The notes beneath the pieces are model-generated. The model did no database searches and was not told the origin of the DNA. It saw only the letters and a program-made list of their open reading frames with translations. Both the position numbers and the translations under genes were made by a program. Positions 6,306 through 8,883 of a DNA stretch of 8,883 nucleotides are shown here, piece after piece; position 1 is the first letter of the stretch; each line of letters starts with the position of its first letter. Origin of the DNA: Terriglobales bacterium (GTDB taxonomy: Bacteria > Acidobacteriota > Terriglobia > Terriglobales > Acidobacteriaceae); the NCBI GenBank assembly GCA_030043575.1, contig JASHXK010000004.1:1-8883 (forward strand), read 5' to 3'.

Positions 6306-6351
6306 AGCGAAAGGCGAAAAGCGAAAGGCGAAAAGCGAAAAGCGAAAAGCG
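6306..6351. repeat. Right heptamer array (RGCGAAA, about 6.6 units)
   Basis: Six full units run 6306-6347, reading AGCGAAA, GGCGAAA, AGCGAAA, GGCGAAA, AGCGAAA, AGCGAAA, then a partial AGCG (6348-6351). The first four units pair with the left array at 24 of 28 positions and keep the same A/G alternation. The period of 7 shifts reading frame each unit, which argues against coding here and supports the downstream sppA start. Confidence 0.92.
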
Positions 6352-6358
6352 GATTTCC

Positions 6359-6367
6359 TGCTACACT
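6359..6367 (+). promoter_or_regulatory. Possible extended -10 (TGCTACACT) upstream of sppA
   Basis: TG-C-TACACT fits an extended -10 (TGn plus 4 of 6 -10 bases). It ends 10 bases before the ATG at 6378 and no Shine-Dalgarno sequence lies between, which would imply a very short or absent leader. The place where a -35 box would sit is inside the heptamer array. Tentative. Confidence 0.25.
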
Positions 6368-6377
6368 TGACCCTTCC

Positions 6378-7289
6378 ATGTCTGACCAGCCGCGGTCGCG
6401 CGCATTTCTTTGGGTGATCCTTGGTGGCGGAGCTTTCTTTCTCTTCCTGATGGCGATCTTCGCCCTGGTGTATTTTTCCGTTCGCTCGCAGCAGAAGGAC
6501 GGTTTCGGCGGCTTTGGCGACAAGATCGGCGTCGTTGATCTGGAAGGCGTGATTATCAATCCCAAGGACGTAGTTGACGAGCTGCACAAGTTTGCTGACG
6601 ACAGTTCCATCAAGGCGATCATTCTGCACGTGGATTCGCCCGGCGGTGGAGCGGCCGCATCGGAAGAGATTTATCGCGAGGTGCTGCGCATTCGCGATAC
6701 AAAGAAGAAGCCGATCATCGCTTCGATTGGGACAGTCGGCGCCAGCGGTGCGTACTATGTCTCCTCTGCGGCCAACAAGATTTTTGCCGACGACGCCAGC
6801 ATCGTGGGTTCCATCGGCGTCATTGCCGAATGGTACAACTACGAAGAGCTGATCAAGTGGGCCAAGCTGCAGGCGATCACGCTGAAGGCGGGCGAGTTCA
6901 AAGATACGGGATCTCCCACGCGGCCGATGACGCCGGAGGAACGCGCCTATCTGCAAAGCCTGATCGACAACATGCACACGCAGTTCATCCATAGCGTCGC
7001 GGTCGGCCGCAAGATGCAGGATGCTCAGATACGGGCGCTCGCAAACGGCAAAGTCTGGACCGGCCAGGAAGCTGTGCCGTTGAAGCTGGTTGACCAGATT
7101 GGCGATTTCCGGGCTGCGATAGACGACACGGCAAAGTCGGTCGGCATCAAAGGCGAACCCACGCTGGTGCGGCCGGAAAAGGACCGCAAGAGTCTGTGGG
7201 ACCTGATGTTCGGCGATGTATCCAGCTATCTGCCGGATGCGTCGCGGCTCATGCAGACCAACGTAGGCTTTTATTACCTCTGGAAGTAA
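6378..7289 (+). CDS. sppA: Signal peptide peptidase SppA, short (36K) type
   Basis: A membrane-anchored serine protease (family S49) that degrades cleaved signal peptides and other membrane-associated peptides, using a Ser-Lys dyad. The 303 residues begin with a cytoplasmic stub, one transmembrane helix (about 11-34) and then an extracytoplasmic protease domain. The block IGVVDLEGVI (50-59) and SPGGGAAASEEIYREV (87-102) are typical. GASGAYYVSSAANKIFA (121-137) contains the probable nucleophile Ser123, and KAGEFKDTGSPTRPM (170-184) contains the probable general base Lys175, by analogy with Ser147/Lys199 of the B. subtilis enzyme. WTGQEAVPLKLVDQIG (227-242) closes the core. Length fits the single-domain type rather than the 67-kDa E. 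coli type. An in-frame upstream ATG (6222) would add 52 residues translated from the heptamer array, with no family likeness, so ATG 6378 is preferred although no Shine-Dalgarno sequence is visible. No operon partner is evident. Confidence 0.93.
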   Translation: MSDQPRSRAFLWVILGGGAFFLFLMAIFALVYFSVRSQQKDGFGGFGDKIGVVDLEGVIINPKDVVDELHKFADDSSIKAIILHVDSPGGGAAASEEIYREVLRIRDTKKKPIIASIGTVGASGAYYVSSAANKIFADDASIVGSIGVIAEWYNYEELIKWAKLQAITLKAGEFKDTGSPTRPMTPEERAYLQSLIDNMHTQFIHSVAVGRKMQDAQIRALANGKVWTGQEAVPLKLVDQIGDFRAAIDDTAKSVGIKGEPTLVRPEKDRKSLWDLMFGDVSSYLPDASRLMQTNVGFYYLWK

Positions 7290-7400
7290 CCGAGTTGGGC
7301 CGAGCCAAGGCTCCGAAAGTCAATTAAAACTTGTACTTGCCAAGCTTGCGGCAATTTGAGAGTATCCGTTGTACCACTAAACGGTATGCCGTATCGCAAC

Positions 7401-7406
7401 AAGGGG
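7401..7406 (+). promoter_or_regulatory. Shine-Dalgarno sequence of the HU/IHF gene
   Basis: AAGGGG ends 8 bases before ATG 7415. It marks this ATG as the start rather than the in-frame TTG at 7331, whose extra residues do not resemble the family. Confidence 0.75.
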
Positions 7407-7414
7407 CGTGCGAG

Positions 7415-7753
7415 ATGACCAAGGCAGACTTAATCGATGAAGTTTCACGGCTGACGGAACTTACGCGCAAGGACAGCGAGGTCATCGTCGAGACTATCTT
7501 CGAGAGCGTCGTGCGCTCGCTCCGCGCCGGCGACAAGATCGAGATTCGCGGCTTTGGCAGCTTCCGCACCCGCCAGCGCAAGCCCCGCGTCGGGCGCAAT
7601 CCCAAGACCGGGGACCGCGTCGAAGTCCCGGCGAAGAAGATTCCCTTCTTCAAGCCCAGCAAGGAGCTGAAAGACATGGTCAACAGCTATGTGGAGCCGG
7701 CTATGCAGTCAAACGCCGCTCCCGCTCCGGCATCGGAAGGCAGCGGGGCGTAG
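7415..7753 (+). CDS. HU/IHF-family nucleoid DNA-binding protein
   Basis: A small histone-like protein that dimerises and bends DNA, shaping the nucleoid and assisting recombination, replication and transcription. The 112 residues start MTKADLIDEVSRLTELTRKD, the helix-turn-helix dimerisation half. They continue with the saddle GFGSF (46-50) and the DNA-binding arm RVGRNPKTG (58-66), with the intercalating Pro63, then IPFFKPSKELKDMVN (76-90). The RxGRNPxTG arm and KIPFFKPSKEL ending are seen in both HU and IHF; the sequence leans to IHF-like, but the subunit cannot be assigned. The core is about 92 residues; the rest is a 20-residue Ala/Pro/Ser tail (AAPAPASEGSGA at the end), a mild extension beyond the usual 90-100. 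The gene has its own Shine-Dalgarno sequence and intrinsic terminator and follows sppA by 125 bases, so it is probably monocistronic. Confidence 0.95.
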   Translation: MTKADLIDEVSRLTELTRKDSEVIVETIFESVVRSLRAGDKIEIRGFGSFRTRQRKPRVGRNPKTGDRVEVPAKKIPFFKPSKELKDMVNSYVEPAMQSNAAPAPASEGSGA

Positions 7754-7778
7754 ATCAGCGCACTTTTCCTCATTTCGG

Positions 7779-7809
7779 AGCCCAGCCCGAGCGGCTGGGT
7801 TTTACTTTT
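7779..7809 (+). terminator. Rho-independent terminator of the HU/IHF gene
   Basis: CCCAGCC (7781-7787) pairs with GGCTGGG (7793-7799) around CGAGC, extended by G-U and A-U pairs, and is followed by the T-rich tract TTTTACTTTT (7800-7809). It lies 25 bases after the HU/IHF stop codon, a textbook position. Confidence 0.88.
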
Positions 7810-7812
7810 CGT

Positions 7813-8015
7813 AGTGGCGGATAGGGCAATTCCCGTGAAGGTGTATCCGACCTTTGAAGCACGGCTTCAGCCGTGCCACTTTAACCGCGCGGGAGTGGCC
7901 TTTAGGCCCTGAGGGATTGGCCCTCCGCGGCTGAAAGCCGCCTCCCGAGCAATGCTCTACGGCGCGCCTGAAGGCGCACCCTTTCGAAGAAGGACAGCAT
8001 ACATCAGTGGCGGAT
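7813..8015. repeat. 10-bp direct repeat (AGTGGCGGAT) bracketing the hairpin cluster
   Basis: AGTGGCGGAT occurs at 7813-7822 and again, identical, at 8006-8015, with the four-hairpin cluster between. It could be a target-site duplication, a repeat boundary, or chance; a 10-bp match within 200 bases is unusual but not decisive. Confidence 0.6.
7859..7977. repeat. Cluster of four small REP-like hairpins
   Basis: Four perfect stem-loops occur in a row: GCACGGC-TTCA-GCCGTGC (7859-7876), GGCC-TTTA-GGCC (7897-7908), GCGGCT-GAA-AGCCGC (7927-7941) and GCGCC-TGAA-GGCGC (7964-7977). All share a GGC or GCC stem around a TTCA, TTTA or (T)GAA loop, i.e. the same motif read on either strand. They fill the convergent gap between the HU/IHF and dehydratase genes and have no coding likeness. 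They look like degenerate copies of a palindromic dispersed repeat. Confidence 0.75.
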
Positions 8016-8022
8016 CTGTCCT
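7991..8022 (-). terminator. Weak hairpin at the end of the dehydratase gene
   Basis: AGGACAG (7991-7997) pairs exactly with CTGTCCT (8016-8022) around an 18-base loop. On the minus strand the stem begins within the stop codon of the dehydratase gene and is followed by only a poor T-rich stretch (TCTTCG). It may be a weak terminator or simply a chance palindrome. Confidence 0.3.
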
Positions 8023-8883
8023 AATTGAGACGCCGCAGCACCTCCGGCGAGGTGTTGCCGCCGCAGGACACGATGACCGCAGTCTTGGAGCCAAGCTGCG
8101 GCGCATCCTGAAAGAATGCCGCGATGGCGACGGCCGCGGCTCCTTCGACCGGCCAGCCTCGCCGATGCGCCCAGCGCATGGAATCCAGGATCTCCTCCTC
8201 GGTCACCAGCACGCTGCGATCGATCACCGCGCGGCACAAATCGAAGGTGATGGCTCCAGGCTCGACTCCGCCGGCTGTGCTCTGCGAGAGTGTCGGCTCC
8301 TCGGCGACGTCGATCACCTTGCCGGCGCGCAGGCACTCATACATGGCGCGTGCGTTTTGCGGCCAGCAGCCGACAATCCTCGTTTGCGGCGACACCGAAT
8401 CCAGGTAGGCGCCCACACCGCCGATCAACCCGCCGCCGCCAACGGCAATGTACACCGCGTCAACTTTCGGCACCTGTTGCGCGATCTCAATGGCTACCGT
8501 TCCCTGGCCCGCGACCACGTGCGCATCGTTGTAGGGCGAGATGTAAATCTTGCCGGCGTCGCCGGCGGCGGCGCGCGCAGCCAACTCGGCCTCCAGAGGA
8601 TTAGTTCCCGCCACACGAATGCGTGCTCCGTGCGATTCGATCAGTCGAATCTTGTCAGCCGTGATCTGTGCAGATACGTAGACCTCGGCGTCGACTCCGC
8701 GATGATGCGATGCCGCCGCCACGGCCAAGCCGTGATTTCCGGTGGAGGATGCGATGACGCCGCGTGCAGCTTCGTCAGGCGACAGGCTCTGGATTTTGTT
8801 CGTGGCGCCACGCAATTTAAACGATCCGGTCCTCTGCAGATGTTCCAACTTGAGATAGGCGCGAGCAGACGCCGCTCGCGGTT
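8021..8883 (-). CDS. PLP-dependent threonine/serine dehydratase, 5'-truncated by window edge
   Basis: A fold-type II PLP enzyme that most likely deaminates threonine (to 2-oxobutyrate) or serine (to pyruvate); serine racemase activity is possible in the same family. The frame is open to the window edge, with 286 residues visible, reading YLKLEHLQRTGSFKLRGA near the start. The Schiff-base Lys lies in SFKLRGA (codon 8816-8818). SSTGNHGLAVA is the substrate/PLP loop, VGGGGLIGGVG the phosphate-binding glycine loop, and VIVSCGGN near the end the Ser/Cys pyridine-nitrogen contact. There is no ACT regulatory domain, so it resembles short TdcB-like forms (about 320-330 residues) rather than long IlvA; about 35 N-terminal residues are missing. 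The apparent start at 8848 is an internal TTG (Leu). It converges on the HU/IHF gene; no isoleucine-pathway neighbour is in view. Confidence 0.92.
   Translation of the reverse strand, partial: PRAASARAYLKLEHLQRTGSFKLRGATNKIQSLSPDEAARGVIASSTGNHGLAVAAASHHRGVDAEVYVSAQITADKIRLIESHGARIRVAGTNPLEAELAARAAAGDAGKIYISPYNDAHVVAGQGTVAIEIAQQVPKVDAVYIAVGGGGLIGGVGAYLDSVSPQTRIVGCWPQNARAMYECLRAGKVIDVAEEPTLSQSTAGGVEPGAITFDLCRAVIDRSVLVTEEEILDSMRWAHRRGWPVEGAAAVAIAAFFQDAPQLGSKTAVIVSCGGNTSPEVLRRLN

Noticed and set aside
6306..6351. Heptamer array as a CRISPR-like array
   Set aside because: Units are directly abutting 7-mers with no spacers.
6222..6377. 52-residue N-terminal extension of SppA from the ATG at 6222
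   Set aside because: It translates a 7-base repeat into a Lys/Arg-rich string and has no family likeness; the ATG at 6378 gives the normal short SppA architecture.
7302..7313. GAGCC-AA-GGCTC hairpin after sppA as a terminator
   Set aside because: Two-base loop, short stem and no T-tract; not a credible intrinsic terminator.
7337..7365. TTGCCA and GAGTAT as a promoter for the HU/IHF gene
   Set aside because: Spacing is right but the -10 matches only 3 of 6 bases, and the region also forms a TTGCC/GGCAA hairpin; evidence is too weak.
7331..7414. 28-residue N-terminal extension of the HU/IHF protein from an upstream TTG
   Set aside because: The family begins at the MTKADLI segment and AAGGGG is well placed for ATG 7415.

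Overview
The window is an ordinary-looking, GC-rich (roughly 58-60% by eye) stretch of bacterial chromosome. The gene set fits a soil-type Acidobacteriota (Koribacter/Terriglobia-like) genome: an anhydromuropeptide kinase, MacB/FtsX-type permeases without an adjacent ATPase, a FecR-like secreted protein with a proline-rich linker, and an IHF/HU protein. Short dispersed repeats of the 'ACACAGAG', 'RGCGAAA' and 'GGCTGAAGCC' kinds lie between genes. The taxonomic call is inference from style and gene content; no marker gene is present.

Layout. Positions 1-1017 (+) hold the 3' nine-tenths of anmK, cut by the window edge. Positions 1124-2692 (+) encode a family-5 (Dpp/Opp-type) solute-binding lipoprotein. 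Positions 2728-2895 (+) encode a 55-residue Trm112/YcaR-like zinc-ribbon protein. A 386-base gap (2896-3281) has no convincing gene but carries an inverted repeat with a nested hairpin. It leads into an unrecognised 75-residue protein (3282-3509, +) with a strong Shine-Dalgarno sequence and its own terminator (3615-3642). A MacB/FtsX-type permease lies on the minus strand (3700-4941), divergent from a secreted FecR-like protein (5175-6104, +). sppA follows (6378-7289, +), then an HU/IHF-family gene (7415-7753, +) with a clear intrinsic terminator. A cluster of four small hairpins (7859-7977) fills the convergent gap. A PLP-dependent threonine/serine dehydratase on the minus strand (8021-8883) is cut by the right edge.

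How the genes work together. There is no obvious operon or single pathway. Most genes stand alone with gaps of 35-390 bases. Several are cell-envelope proteins: AnmK recycles murein, and the binding protein, permease, FecR-like protein and SppA act in or across the inner membrane or periplasm. The transport proteins are orphans, since neither the binding protein nor the permease has its partner subunits here.

The most interesting signals are in the repeats. The hydrophobic core of the binding protein's lipoprotein signal peptide is encoded by one arm of a dispersed-type inverted repeat (24 of 26 positions complementary) whose other arm lies upstream of the start codon. Two phase-matched, inverted heptamer arrays flank about 160 bases upstream of sppA. 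A hairpin cluster near the right end is bracketed by a 10-bp direct repeat. I saw no CRISPR array, tRNA, rRNA, transposase, phage gene or recognisable defence system.
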